NCBI GenBank assembly: GCA_052173415.1
Contig: JBQMYQ010000006.1
Coordinates: 1 to 62,694 of the forward strand
Direction: 5' to 3'
Length of the DNA: 62,694 nucleotides
DNA from: Wolinella sp052173415
GTDB taxonomy: Bacteria > Campylobacterota > Campylobacteria > Campylobacterales > Helicobacteraceae
Below the pieces are notes generated by a model. It worked only from the letters and a program-made list of their open reading frames with translations, did not search any database and had not been told where the DNA came from. Below, piece after piece: positions 25,259 to 34,412 of the stretch. Numbering within the stretch: position 1 is the first letter of the stretch; the number at the start of each line of letters is the position of its first letter. Made by a program: the position numbers and the translations under genes.

Positions 25259-26029
25259 ATGGAATTTTTACTTACGGAATGGTTTGTCAAAGCTCCCTAT
25301 GGCGTGAGCTTTCTAGCGGGCATGCTGACATTTTTAAGCCCCTGCGTATTGCCCCTAGTGCCCGCGTATCTTTCGTATGTTTCGGGCGTTTCACTTGGCG
25401 AGCTTAAGGGGGGCGATTCCCTAAATATTGCGATGAGGTGGCGGATATTTCGCGCTTCACTCCTCTTTGTTTTGGGATTTTCGCTGGTTTTTGTCCTGCT
25501 TGGAGCGTCGATGGCGCGCATTATCGGCAATGTTTTCAATAACGATCTTTTTGCCTACATTGCCGGGGGAATCATCGTGATTTTCGGGCTTCATGTCGCA
25601 AAAATCATCAACATTCCATTTCTTAATTACGAAAAACGCGCGGATTTTAGCCTCAAAAACGAGCAGAAAAATGGCGGAATCCTCAAAAATTTCATCAGCG
25701 CATACCTCGCGCCTCTACTTCTTGGAATCTCCTTTGCACTGGGCTGGACGCCTTGTATTGGTCCGATTTTTGCCGGGATTATTTCACTTGCAGCGAGCGA
25801 GAGCACCCGAGGAATCGCGCTCATGAGCGTTTATGCCGCGGGGCTTGGTGTGCCTTTTTTGCTCTCAGCCCTGCTTGTAAGCACCATGATTGGCTGGCTT
25901 GGGAAATTGAAGCGTTATATGAGGGTTATTGAGCTACTTTCAGGCGCACTTTTGGTGGGAATCGGCGTCCTAGTCGCGAGTGGCGGTCTTGGGCGAATTT
26001 CTGGATTCCTGCTTGAGAAGCTGTCATAA
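25259..26029 (+). CDS. ccdA: CcdA-type cytochrome c biogenesis / thiol-reductant transporter
   Basis: This 256-residue protein has about six membrane helices and the two conserved motifs of the CcdA/DsbD family: FLSPCVLPLVPAY with its redox Cys near residue 30, and LGWTPCIGPI with the second Cys near residue 163. The pair carries electrons across the membrane to periplasmic thioredoxin-like proteins that keep apocytochrome c reduced. AAAGGAG precedes the ATG. This fits with the dihaem peroxidase in the window. Confidence 0.93.
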   Translation: MEFLLTEWFVKAPYGVSFLAGMLTFLSPCVLPLVPAYLSYVSGVSLGELKGGDSLNIAMRWRIFRASLLFVLGFSLVFVLLGASMARIIGNVFNNDLFAYIAGGIIVIFGLHVAKIINIPFLNYEKRADFSLKNEQKNGGILKNFISAYLAPLLLGISFALGWTPCIGPIFAGIISLAASESTRGIALMSVYAAGLGVPFLLSALLVSTMIGWLGKLKRYMRVIELLSGALLVGIGVLVASGGLGRISGFLLEKLS

Positions 26030-26032
26030 CAG

Positions 26033-26054
26033 GCGGGAATCGGGGCATTCCCGC
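26033..26054. terminator. Hairpin of inverted motif after ccdA
   Basis: GCGGGAAT (26033-26040) and ATTCCCGC (26047-26054) form a perfect eight-pair stem four bases after the ccdA stop, between ccdA and the convergent regulator gene. Each arm contains most of one GGAATC copy. There is no T-run; the remaining spacer to 26214 is pyrimidine-rich and gene-free. Confidence 0.5.
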
Positions 26055-26214
26055 GCCCCCGCGCCCGCACCTTCAATTTGCATCTTGCTTGCGCGTCCGC
26101 GCTTTCACGCACCACCTCCCGCACCCGCTCGTGCCCTCACACTTGCAATCTGCCCGTGCTCGCCTATGTCCTCGCTCGCGCTCGTCCACCCCTCATGCCT
26201 GCGGAGGTTTTATA

Positions 26215-27150
26215 TTATCTTATCTTCACGGGCAGGATATTAAACCGCTCTTTAAAAATTTTGCTAAAGTAGCCAAGACTTCTGTATCCTACGAGATTAG
26301 CCACTTCTTTGACGCTGATCTCGCCCCTTAGGAGCAGTTGCTTGGATTCTTGCATGCGCGCCTCATGGAGTGCGCCATGAATCGTCTCGCCGTAGAGTTG
26401 TTTGAAGCCCTGCTTGAGTGTGCATTCATTGATTGCACTCTTGCGCGCTAATTCCCTAATCGTCGGGGGATTTCGCAGGTCGCTTAGGAGGATTTCGCGC
26501 GCTTTTTGTATGCACTTAAGCTCGCTCTCATTTAGGGTGGATTCCTGCGGTTTGAGGCGAAAGGCTTCATAGGAGAGTTCAAGGATTTTGGACTCGATAT
26601 AGATCTCCTGCAATCGCCCTTCAAGCAGCTTGGTTCGCTCTATTTCAGCCAAGAGCGCGCGCTCTTTTGCGCTGATTCCCCGCTTGTGTTCGATGGTTAC
26701 GATTTTATTGCGCGAGGTGTTTTGGTGCGGGAGTAGCGCGTCGTAAGTGAGTTTGTCAAACATTAGATGAGTGGTCAAATAGAGCCGCCCTTTGGCAAAA
26801 AGATTTGAGAAACTGAAATGACTGCTAAAACTACCGATGGTTAGGCTATTTTCCTCTAAATTCACGTGGGAATCTTCACGGGAATTAAGCATGGAGAAGG
26901 AGTGGAATGCCTCGCCGTGATTGAAGGTCGCAAAGTAGCGCGATTCCACACTTTTGCTGATACAACGCACATCTTCGTTAAAGAGGCTTTTGCAGCTGCA
27001 CAGCGAGATTCCGTTACCAAAGTTATAGACACTCATGAATATTTTGCCCACCAAAGCGGGAATCGTAAGCTCCGTGTGGCTTTTGTTGTTGCCAAGAGTT
27101 AGGCTTGTTTGCCAGTTTGGATCAAGATCATCAAGGTCGATACACTTCAT
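26215..27150 (-). CDS. AraC-family regulator, PchR-like
   Basis: This 311-residue protein ends in a two-helix-turn-helix AraC domain (about residues 212-311): IRELARKSAINECTLKQGFKQLYG and then SVKEVANLVGYRSLGYFSKIFKERF. The long N-terminal part contains FNHGEAFHSFSM-like and LTTHLMFDKL segments, similar to the effector domain of PchR-type regulators, which sense siderophores. It is divergent from two half-size ABC transporters with an AT-rich region between, so it very likely controls them. The effector is unknown. Confidence 0.82.
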   Translation of the reverse strand: MKCIDLDDLDPNWQTSLTLGNNKSHTELTIPALVGKIFMSVYNFGNGISLCSCKSLFNEDVRCISKSVESRYFATFNHGEAFHSFSMLNSREDSHVNLEENSLTIGSFSSHFSFSNLFAKGRLYLTTHLMFDKLTYDALLPHQNTSRNKIVTIEHKRGISAKERALLAEIERTKLLEGRLQEIYIESKILELSYEAFRLKPQESTLNESELKCIQKAREILLSDLRNPPTIRELARKSAINECTLKQGFKQLYGETIHGALHEARMQESKQLLLRGEISVKEVANLVGYRSLGYFSKIFKERFNILPVKIR

Positions 27151-27228
27151 CGCGCGATTTTTCCTTTTTGTGATAAAAATATTCCCGTTTGTGTCAATTT
27201 CTTATTAATAGTAGTTCCCATATTTATA

Positions 27229-27234
27229 TATAAT
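27229..27234 (+). promoter_or_regulatory. Possible -10 element for the ABC transporter operon
   Basis: TATAAT lies in a very AT-rich stretch of the spacer between the AraC-type regulator and the first ABC gene, 92 bases before its start. A self-complementary TATTAATA is just upstream (about 27204-27211), a plausible site for Fur or the regulator. A second -10-like TATAGT lies at 27306, but very close to the start codon. Confidence 0.35.
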
Positions 27235-27320
27235 TTACCTTTTAAAAGAGTTGAAAATTACGCAAGATATGGCATGCAAAGTGATTTTGCACCTATCAAA
27301 CATTCTATAGTGAGGATTAT

Positions 27321-29093
27321 TTGAAGATGAAAAATGCTCTACTTGAAGTCATGCAGCCTGTCAAAAAGGAGATATGGCTTGGGATTATTACGGCGGTGTT
27401 CTCTTCGCTGCTTGAGTTGCTCGGGTTTTGTAGCTTTGCGCTTATTATTGATTCGCTTGCGAATGAGAGTTTTCGCTATGTTTATGTGTTGGGCGCATTT
27501 TTACTTATGCTTGGCGCATTTATTATAAGGGCATGGGCGTTTAATATTTCGCACATTGGCGCATTTAGATTAGAGGAGATTTTGCGTCATGATTTGATTG
27601 CTAAAATCGCTACGATTCCCCTAGGCGAGGTCATTACAGAGGGGACAGGCAAGCTTAAGAATGCTATTTTAGAAAGTGTGGCGGGATTGCATGCCTTTGT
27701 CGCGGATACGACGCCTATGATCGGGCGTGTGGTGGCTTTCCCGATTTTTTCACTCATCGCACTTTTTATTTTTGATTATCGTATGGCGCTCACAAGCCTT
27801 GTGGTCGTGATTGTGGGATTTTTCTTCATGGCGGGCGCGATGAAGGATAACGAAAAGCACCGAGTTGCCTATGAGAGGAATCAGGCACGCATTAATGCCT
27901 CAGTGATTGAATTTGTGCAGGCGATGCCCGCAGTGCGCACTTTTAGCGATGGCGACATGGTCTTTAATCGCTACAATGAGGCGATTGAGGATTACACCAA
28001 AGGGATTAAGGTGTGGTATGAGAGTTTTGGCTCTAGGGGCAAGCTCGCGATGACGTTTCTGACGCCCCTTCCGACGATTATCACGCTTTGTATTGTGGGA
28101 ATCTACCTCTATTTTCAGGGCGAAATCACTCTAGGTGTGTTTGTGGCTTCGCTCATGTTAGGCACGGCGAGTAGTGATTCCCTTATGCCACTTATGTGGT
28201 TAAGTAACTTTGTCAGAAAATCTACCGCTTCAGCAGAGGGAATCCTCTCGGTGCTTAGGATTCCCAGCTTGAGTGTCCCGGATAATCCCAAGATTCCCAC
28301 ACATTTTGATGTGAGTGTCGAGGGAGTGAGCTTTAAATATCAAGGGCGCGAAGAGTGGGCGATCAAAGATGTGAATTTGCACGTCAATGAGGGCTCACTC
28401 TGCGCACTCATCGGGGAATCGGGCGCAGGGAAGAGCACACTTGCAAAGCTTGTGAGTAGGTTTTGGGACGTGAGCGAAGGAGCGATTAAAATCGGGGGAA
28501 TCGACATTAGAGAGATCGATCCCAACGAGCTTATGAAGATTGTCTCATTTGTCTTCCAAGACACATTTTTATTCAATGAGAGCATTTTTGAAAATATCGC
28601 TAGAGCCAAAGAGGGTGCGAGCCTAGAGCAGGTGCGAGAAGCGGCTAAAGCAGCGAATATCGATGATTTTATCATGAGCCTGCCTGATGGGTATGAGAGC
28701 GTGTGTGGCGAACGGGGCGCGATGTTAAGCGGTGGGCAGAAGCAGCGCATTACGATTGCGCGCGCAATTTTACGTGATGCGCCGATCATCGTGCTTGATG
28801 AGGCAAGTGCATTCATCGATCCCGAGAGCGAAGAGGAGATTATCAAGGCACTGAGTAACTTAATCAAAAACAAAACGCTCCTTATCATCGCCCATCGACT
28901 CAGCACTATTATTGATGCCGATGAGATTTTGCTCTTTAGAGAGGGCAGGGTAATTGAGCGAGGCAGACATGAGGAGCTCCTCGCGCGCGCGGGTGCATAT
29001 AGTGAGCTGTATGAGATGTATCAGAAGACAAAAAGCTGGAGCGTGAGGGAAGAACGAAAAATAGAAGAAAGAGCAATGGAGGAAGAGCGATGA
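27321..29093 (+). CDS. ABC transporter half-molecule (YbtP/IrtA-like)
   Basis: This 590-residue protein has a six-helix exporter-type membrane domain (about residues 15-290) fused to an ATPase domain with Walker A GESGAGKST (about 365), the signature LSGGQKQR (about 467), Walker B IIVLDEASAFID and an H-loop AHRLST. It overlaps the next ABC gene by four bases, so the two probably form a heterodimer. With a PchR-like regulator next door the pair resembles YbtPQ/IrtAB siderophore importers built on an exporter fold. Start is TTG 27321 or ATG 27327. Confidence 0.85.
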   Translation: MKMKNALLEVMQPVKKEIWLGIITAVFSSLLELLGFCSFALIIDSLANESFRYVYVLGAFLLMLGAFIIRAWAFNISHIGAFRLEEILRHDLIAKIATIPLGEVITEGTGKLKNAILESVAGLHAFVADTTPMIGRVVAFPIFSLIALFIFDYRMALTSLVVVIVGFFFMAGAMKDNEKHRVAYERNQARINASVIEFVQAMPAVRTFSDGDMVFNRYNEAIEDYTKGIKVWYESFGSRGKLAMTFLTPLPTIITLCIVGIYLYFQGEITLGVFVASLMLGTASSDSLMPLMWLSNFVRKSTASAEGILSVLRIPSLSVPDNPKIPTHFDVSVEGVSFKYQGREEWAIKDVNLHVNEGSLCALIGESGAGKSTLAKLVSRFWDVSEGAIKIGGIDIREIDPNELMKIVSFVFQDTFLFNESIFENIARAKEGASLEQVREAAKAANIDDFIMSLPDGYESVCGERGAMLSGGQKQRITIARAILRDAPIIVLDEASAFIDPESEEEIIKALSNLIKNKTLLIIAHRLSTIIDADEILLFREGRVIERGRHEELLARAGAYSELYEMYQKTKSWSVREERKIEERAMEEER

Positions 29094-30841
29094 AAATTAA
29101 GAGCTTAAGAGAGTTTTACCATCTCACGCTTCAGATTACTAAAGGCTATGAGCACGAGCTAAAGGCAAATTATCTCTATATGACTTTGCATTTTATTTTC
29201 CAAGGACTTGCGTATTGCACGATCTATCCGCTACTCTCAAGCGTGATTGAGCGGGATTTGCACGCGAGCATGGCATGGCTATCGATCATGGCTTTAAGCA
29301 TGCTCATCGCGCTTAGTTTTAAATGGCTCTCTTACCATTTTGATTATGATGGGGTCAATACCGATGTGTGCCACAATTTGCGCCAAGAGCTGGGGCGGAA
29401 GCTCAAAAATATGCCTATGGAGCGGCTCTATCGCTATAAAATGGGCGATTTGAATGCGATCCTCTCTACGGGTGTGGATAACTCGGTCATGCTTTTGCCG
29501 ATTCTCTCCATGCTGGTGTTGGAGAATCTTGTGATTCCCATAGTGGTGATCTCCGTAACTTTTTTTATCGATTATCGTTTCGCGCTCATCATGCTAGCTT
29601 TTGTTCCGCTCTTTTACGCACTTTATGTGAGTAAGCGCAAAAAAGCTCTCAAAGAGAAGAGTGATTTTCTTGAAATAAGTGCGCGCCTAGAGAGTGATAG
29701 TATCGAGTATATTCAAGGAATTAGCGTGCTTAGGACGCTCAATCAGACGGGGAAAAATTCAAAAAAAATTAGCGATTCGATTAAACTAATCGGCGATTCC
29801 CAGCGTGCCTCACTCATGGGGGGAATCCTGCCGGGAATTAGCATGCAATTGAGCGTGGAATTGATGATATTTTGTTTGGTTGCTTTTGGGAGTTTTTTGG
29901 TGCTGCAGAGCGAATTTGGCATAGCAAAGCTCGCTGCACTCACTATCATCGCCACGCGGCTTAATGAGCCGCTTTCGATATTTCTCAATGTCTCAACTCT
30001 CTTTGATTTGATTGATGCTTCGTTTAAGAATATTAGAGAGTTGCTTGAGATAAAAGATATGGAGCAAATCGCTAGAAATAGCGAACCCAGCGGATTTGAC
30101 GTGAGCTTTGAAGGGGTGGATTTTGCCTATGAGGGCGCGAATGTCAAATCGCTGGAAAATATCAATCTCACGATTAAGGAACGCTCCATGCTGGGAATCG
30201 TGGGGGCGAGCGGGAGCGGGAAAAGCACGCTCATAAAGATGCTTATGCACTATGCCGATCCAAGCGCGGGAATCGTGAGGATCGGCGGCGTGGATATTCG
30301 AAGTCTAAGTCCAAATGAGCTTACAAACAAAATCTCTGTGGTCTTTCAGGACGTCTATCTTTTCAATGACACGATCCTAGAGAATGTGAAGCTCGGGCGC
30401 GATGTGAGCGATGAAGAGGTGAAAAAAGCCCTAAAAATGGCGCATTGCGAGGAGTTTATCACGCGTCTTAAAGAGGGATATGATACGAATGTGGGCGATA
30501 TTGGCGGTGCGCTCTCTGGTGGTGAACGCGCTAGGATTGCGATCGCACGGGCGATGCTAAAGAATTCCCCCATCGTGATTTTAGATGAGCCTACGGCTTC
30601 GCTGGATACGGGGAGCGAACTCGCCGTGCAGCGCGCACTTGACGCGCTTGTGAAAGATAGGACGCTGATTGTCATCGCACACCGCCTCTCAACAATCGCT
30701 CATGCGGATCAGATTATCGTCATGGATCATGCAAAAATTGTCGAGCGTGGCACGCATGCAGAGCTTCTGGCTCTTAATGCCCGCTATGCAAAAATGTGGG
30801 AATCGCAGCAAAAAAGCCGCGTATGGCACGCAAAAAATTAA
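29090..30841 (+). CDS. ABC transporter half-molecule (YbtQ/IrtB-like)
   Basis: This 583-residue protein has the same plan as the previous gene: membrane domain (about residues 20-300), then an ATPase with Walker A GASGSGKST (about 372), signature LSGGERAR (about 474), Walker B IVILDEPTASLD and AHRLST. Both halves keep complete ATP-binding motifs. It overlaps the upstream gene by ATGA. Substrate is inferred only from context (a metal-metallophore complex or another small molecule). Confidence 0.85.
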   Translation: MKIKSLREFYHLTLQITKGYEHELKANYLYMTLHFIFQGLAYCTIYPLLSSVIERDLHASMAWLSIMALSMLIALSFKWLSYHFDYDGVNTDVCHNLRQELGRKLKNMPMERLYRYKMGDLNAILSTGVDNSVMLLPILSMLVLENLVIPIVVISVTFFIDYRFALIMLAFVPLFYALYVSKRKKALKEKSDFLEISARLESDSIEYIQGISVLRTLNQTGKNSKKISDSIKLIGDSQRASLMGGILPGISMQLSVELMIFCLVAFGSFLVLQSEFGIAKLAALTIIATRLNEPLSIFLNVSTLFDLIDASFKNIRELLEIKDMEQIARNSEPSGFDVSFEGVDFAYEGANVKSLENINLTIKERSMLGIVGASGSGKSTLIKMLMHYADPSAGIVRIGGVDIRSLSPNELTNKISVVFQDVYLFNDTILENVKLGRDVSDEEVKKALKMAHCEEFITRLKEGYDTNVGDIGGALSGGERARIAIARAMLKNSPIVILDEPTASLDTGSELAVQRALDALVKDRTLIVIAHRLSTIAHADQIIVMDHAKIVERGTHAELLALNARYAKMWESQQKSRVWHAKN

Positions 30842-30858
30842 CTCTAAGGAGCAAAACA

Positions 30859-31680
30859 GTGGAACAAAAAGAGCAGATTAAATTCGGAGGAAGCGTTTCA
30901 GAGACGCTGCTCATCAACCTTTACATGCGTCATTTGGATAGCTTGAAGAAGCAGCCGGTCTTAGGCGATCCGCACTCAAGCGATGTGGTGGCAAAGATTG
31001 ATTATGACTTTGCGAAGTTTGATGAGAGCCACATGACCAAAGTCGGGGCGTGCGTTAGAGCGCGCTACATTGATGAGGCGATATTGGAATACGCCAAGGG
31101 GCGCGAGAATCTAATCATCGTGCAGATCGGTGCGGGGCTGGATACGCGTCCACTTAGGCTTTCAGAGCGGATAGCCGGAGCGATTTTTTATGATTTGGAT
31201 CTGCCTAGCGTCATGGAGCTACGCGATAAGCTCATACCCAAAAACGGGCGTATGTTCAGCATGCGTGCTTCGATGTTTGATGATGAGTGGATTAAGGAGC
31301 TAAAGGAGAGGCATGCGGGCGCGACATTTATTTTTGTGTTTGAAGGTGTTGTGATGTATTTTGATTCCTCGGTCATTCGCGACTTTTTTGCAAAATTGGC
31401 GGAGAATTTTGATGGGATCATTATGTGCGACATTATTCATGAGAGCGCGATGAAAATTTTCAAACAGGAGCGACACGATTCTCTCAAACATGTTTCAGGG
31501 AAATTGAAATTCTATGGTGCTAGCGCGGAGGGGCTTGCGAGCGAGCACGTGCACCTTACGAAGTGCGAAAATATGATGGAGCTCTACAAAACCCACTGGA
31601 GCCTAAAAGCGCGCTTACTCATGCTTTTCCCAATTATTCGTAACATGAGTAAAATTTGCGTCTATGAGATAGGGAAATAG
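30859..31680 (+). CDS. LCM/TcmP-type SAM-dependent methyltransferase
   Basis: The protein has the SAM-binding loop IVQIGAGLDTRPLRL followed by FYDLDLPSVMELR, the diagnostic pattern of the leucine carboxyl methyltransferase/TcmP family, and an FVFEGVVMYFD block. These enzymes O-methylate carboxyl or hydroxyl groups of proteins and small molecules. I place the start at GTG 30859 (MEQKEQIKFGG), nine bases after AAGGAG; the frame is open upstream into the ABC gene, but without a good site. Being the third gene behind the ABC pair, it may modify the transported compound. Confidence 0.8.
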   Translation: MEQKEQIKFGGSVSETLLINLYMRHLDSLKKQPVLGDPHSSDVVAKIDYDFAKFDESHMTKVGACVRARYIDEAILEYAKGRENLIIVQIGAGLDTRPLRLSERIAGAIFYDLDLPSVMELRDKLIPKNGRMFSMRASMFDDEWIKELKERHAGATFIFVFEGVVMYFDSSVIRDFFAKLAENFDGIIMCDIIHESAMKIFKQERHDSLKHVSGKLKFYGASAEGLASEHVHLTKCENMMELYKTHWSLKARLLMLFPIIRNMSKICVYEIGK

Positions 31681-31786
31681 CATTTGGGTTTGTTTTGCTA
31701 GTCGATCTAATGAGCGTTTCTTTCTTGGATGTCCATGTTTTAGAAAAAAGTGCAAAAGAGATTGCGTCTAAGAAACATCAGGTTCC

Positions 31787-31815
31787 TTGCTAAGTTCTTT
31801 TGCGTGATATATAAT
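31787..31815 (+). promoter_or_regulatory. Promoter of the island operon
   Basis: TTGCTA (31787-31792) and TATAAT (31810-31815) are separated by 17 bases, a near-consensus housekeeping promoter, with the first start codon 27 bases downstream. It is one of the best -35/-10 pairs in the window. Confidence 0.65.
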
Positions 31816-31841
31816 AAACTTAATTCAAACAAAGGATAAAT

Positions 31842-33527
31842 ATGTCTCGGATGAATCCCGACTACTTGAGTGTTGATTATGAGGTGCTCGAAAATGAGCT
31901 TGATGCATTGGATAAAAATTCAGGTATCAAAGCGCATAAGATAGAGATCAATAGGGATCTAGAGGTAGCTTTGCAGGAATTTGAGGAACTAAGATCGCAA
32001 CTGCCAAAAGAGCAAACTGCAACACTTCTTGAGCTGTGCAAGGATAATGTTTTAAGCACGATTACTTCACAATTCGGTTTAGCTAGTTTGCTTGTTGATG
32101 CTCGCGATGGTGGCAATGTAACTACCGTGCATAACTTTTCAAAGGGTGTAACAGCAAACGAGAGCGACGCCGCGAAATATAACGATATGATGAGAAATCG
32201 TAATGATGAATGGTCAAACGTTAGAAAGAGAAATGGTTATGACAAACCACTGCGAAAAATAAGAGAAGAGACTTTCAAGAGTCAGAATTCTACTACGGAT
32301 GCATATACGGGCAAAACCCTATCAAAAGATAGAGCACATTCGGATCATGTTGTGCCAGTAAAGGAAATAGAAAGTTCTGTAGCTGCAAATTTAGCCTTGA
32401 GTCCAGAAGAACGTGTAAAGATTGCAACCAATGAGCAAAATCTAGCATGGACAGATGGAAGCATAAACCAATCCAAAAGTAGCGATACAATGGATGATTT
32501 TCTAAATAGGACTGACAAAAAAACGGGTCAATCTCAGGCTGAAAAATTGGGTATTGATAAAGAGAGGGCAAAAGAGATAGACAATCAAAGTAGAAAGTAT
32601 ATTTACGGTGAAATAAATGCTGCGAAGTTTAAAAAATATTCTAGGGAACTTTTGCAGACGGGTGGCAAAGATGCAGCTAAAATGGTGGTATATTCAGCTA
32701 TCGGTATCATTATGAGAGATCTAATGCAGGGGATAATGATAGAACTTCGCTTGACATTTGATAAAAAAAGAGATGAAACTTTAAAAGAAATATTTAACCG
32801 CTTTAAGCACAGGGTCAATAAAATTCTGCTTGAAGTGAAGTCAAAGTGGAAAGAGATACTTGATAGCTCATTGCAAGCTGGTGTAACCGCATTTTTATCA
32901 AACATCGTAGTATTTGTCATAAACTTATTCGCTACGACGCTTAAAAGATTTGTTGCGATTATACGTGCAGGATTTGTTTCTTTGGTCGAAGCTATTAAAA
33001 TTTTAGCAAATCCACCAGCTGGCATATCGAAGGATGAAATAAACTATCAGGCTCTTAAAGTCTTAACTGCCGGACTAATAGGAGCTCTATCGCTTGGGCT
33101 AACAGAGGGAATAGAAAAGCTTTTATTATCGGTGCCACTTCTTACTCCAATAATGAGCTTTCCCTTGCCTTTTGGAGATCAAACCGTTAGCGATGCGATA
33201 GCAGTAACACTTAGTGCAATATGCGGTGGACTATTAACTACGGTTGCACTCTACTTTATGGATAAGGCGCAGGCGCAAACAAAAGAAAGCAAGCTACAAA
33301 TTCAGCTCATGGCAAAAAGTGGAGAGATAGTTCATTTAAAGGTTGCACAGACTTGGTGTGTATTGGGTGATGCGTATACAGAGTTTTCTAATGATGTGAG
33401 GCAAAGTTATACGCATTTGGGAGATGTGCGATCCGAAATTGAGCAAAGCTCAAAAAAGGCAAGCGAATCGGTGGGGGATTTTTCCCAAAAAATGGAAGAT
33501 TTAAAATTTAGACTAAAAAAATTATAA
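31842..33527 (+). CDS. HNH-like domain fused to membrane segments, candidate defence effector
   Basis: This 561-residue protein has no family name that I recognise. Residues 1-110 are mostly helical. Residues about 155-212 look like an HNH/beta-beta-alpha metal nuclease: YTGKTL, AHSDHVVPVKEI (D168, H169, P172), then NEQNLAWTDGSINQSKS with N200, N209 and K212. Hydrophobic segments follow at about 281-300, 346-388, 404-422 and 450-472, separated by a basic helical stretch (300-345). The last 85 residues are polar and helical. There is no signal peptide, so the nuclease part should be cytoplasmic. AAAGGA precedes the ATG. It is co-transcribed with the next gene (9-base gap). An abortive-infection or antiphage role is an inference from architecture and island context. 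Confidence 0.7.
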   Translation: MSRMNPDYLSVDYEVLENELDALDKNSGIKAHKIEINRDLEVALQEFEELRSQLPKEQTATLLELCKDNVLSTITSQFGLASLLVDARDGGNVTTVHNFSKGVTANESDAAKYNDMMRNRNDEWSNVRKRNGYDKPLRKIREETFKSQNSTTDAYTGKTLSKDRAHSDHVVPVKEIESSVAANLALSPEERVKIATNEQNLAWTDGSINQSKSSDTMDDFLNRTDKKTGQSQAEKLGIDKERAKEIDNQSRKYIYGEINAAKFKKYSRELLQTGGKDAAKMVVYSAIGIIMRDLMQGIMIELRLTFDKKRDETLKEIFNRFKHRVNKILLEVKSKWKEILDSSLQAGVTAFLSNIVVFVINLFATTLKRFVAIIRAGFVSLVEAIKILANPPAGISKDEINYQALKVLTAGLIGALSLGLTEGIEKLLLSVPLLTPIMSFPLPFGDQTVSDAIAVTLSAICGGLLTTVALYFMDKAQAQTKESKLQIQLMAKSGEIVHLKVAQTWCVLGDAYTEFSNDVRQSYTHLGDVRSEIEQSSKKASESVGDFSQKMEDLKFRLKKL

Positions 33528-33536
33528 AGGAAGCAA

Positions 33537-34316
33537 ATGGCAAACCTAGTAAAAGATGAAGGACTGTCCGTTGAAGTTTTAGAGAGCATGGAACCGAGCG
33601 AGCTAAGTAGATTAGCAAAGGAGAAAGCCGAAGAGATATTTTTAAACATTCGTAACGCCAGTGAAAAAATTAAAGAAGCTAAAGAGCAGTCCGATGAAGC
33701 AGCTAATTTGGATACCAGCAGATCAGATCTAAAAAATATCATTTCGTTCGGTTTATTGGGTCAAAGTAGGGAAGATAAAATAGCTAAGAGGATAACCTTA
33801 ATGAACAGGGCACAAAAAAGTCAGAACGAGGCAATGTCTGAACTTTCAAATATTGTGCAACAGTCTATTCAATTTACCCAGCTAACAAGTAAGTTTTCAA
33901 ACCATCTTCAACAAGCTATGTCAGTTTTATTTAAAGATGGGTTAAGAGATGCGAATGGGAATATTACTAAACTTAGCGACAAAAGCGCAGAAGTATTTTG
34001 TAGTATTCTAGACGCTGCCGATAGGTTTGTCGCAAGCCAAGTAAGGTGCGATGATAAGATAAATCAGCTTGGCTCGCAATTGGAGAAACAAGAGCAGGAT
34101 ATACGAAGTAATGGTGATAAGATTGGAAAGTTGTTTGATCATATGGACAAAAAGGGTCAGATTGATCAAGAGCAAGAGCGACTGATATCCGAAAATACTA
34201 AAGCTATACAAGAGCTTCAATCAAAAATTGATGCCAAGGTTTCTGCTGTAGCTATTGTTGCATTATTGTTTTCGTTGGTCAGCCTTGTTTTGCATTTTAT
34301 TAAATTCATAGATTAA
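33537..34316 (+). CDS. Tail-anchored coiled-coil partner protein
   Basis: This 259-residue protein is almost entirely helical, with heptad-like stretches at about 20-60 and 170-232 (QLGSQLEKQEQDIRSNGDKI) and one C-terminal membrane helix at about 235-256 (VSAVAIVALLFSLVSLVLHF) leaving only three residues beyond it. This is a tail-anchored cytoplasmic protein. It starts nine bases after the HNH-like gene with AAAGGAAG upstream, shares its AT-rich codon use, and is probably its regulator, sensor or scaffold at the membrane. No enzymatic motif is visible. Confidence 0.7.
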   Translation: MANLVKDEGLSVEVLESMEPSELSRLAKEKAEEIFLNIRNASEKIKEAKEQSDEAANLDTSRSDLKNIISFGLLGQSREDKIAKRITLMNRAQKSQNEAMSELSNIVQQSIQFTQLTSKFSNHLQQAMSVLFKDGLRDANGNITKLSDKSAEVFCSILDAADRFVASQVRCDDKINQLGSQLEKQEQDIRSNGDKIGKLFDHMDKKGQIDQEQERLISENTKAIQELQSKIDAKVSAVAIVALLFSLVSLVLHFIKFID

Positions 34317-34412
34317 TTTATAATCAGGCGAGAAACTTATTTGAGAGTTGATTGTTGTTTGGCAAAACAAGGACATAGATAAGTGTTTCGTTGTGTATTT
34401 CATCCATACCCT

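Larger units (their letters stand above)
31681..34412. other. Compositionally foreign two-gene island
   Basis: This segment is visibly richer in A+T than its flanks, uses AT-ending codons such as ATA and AGA more freely, and has no GGAATC/GATTCC: the last copy before it is at 31363 and the next after it at 34599, a gap of 3.2 kb where about 20 copies would be expected. It holds a strong promoter, the HNH-like/membrane gene and its partner. No integrase, transposase, tRNA or flanking direct repeat was seen, so the mode of entry is unknown. Confidence 0.7.

Noticed and set aside
31681..34412. Insertion element or integron around the HNH-like genes
   Set aside because: No transposase, integrase, flanking direct repeats or terminal inverted repeats were found; only a weak TTGTTT/AAACAA hairpin at 34355-34370.
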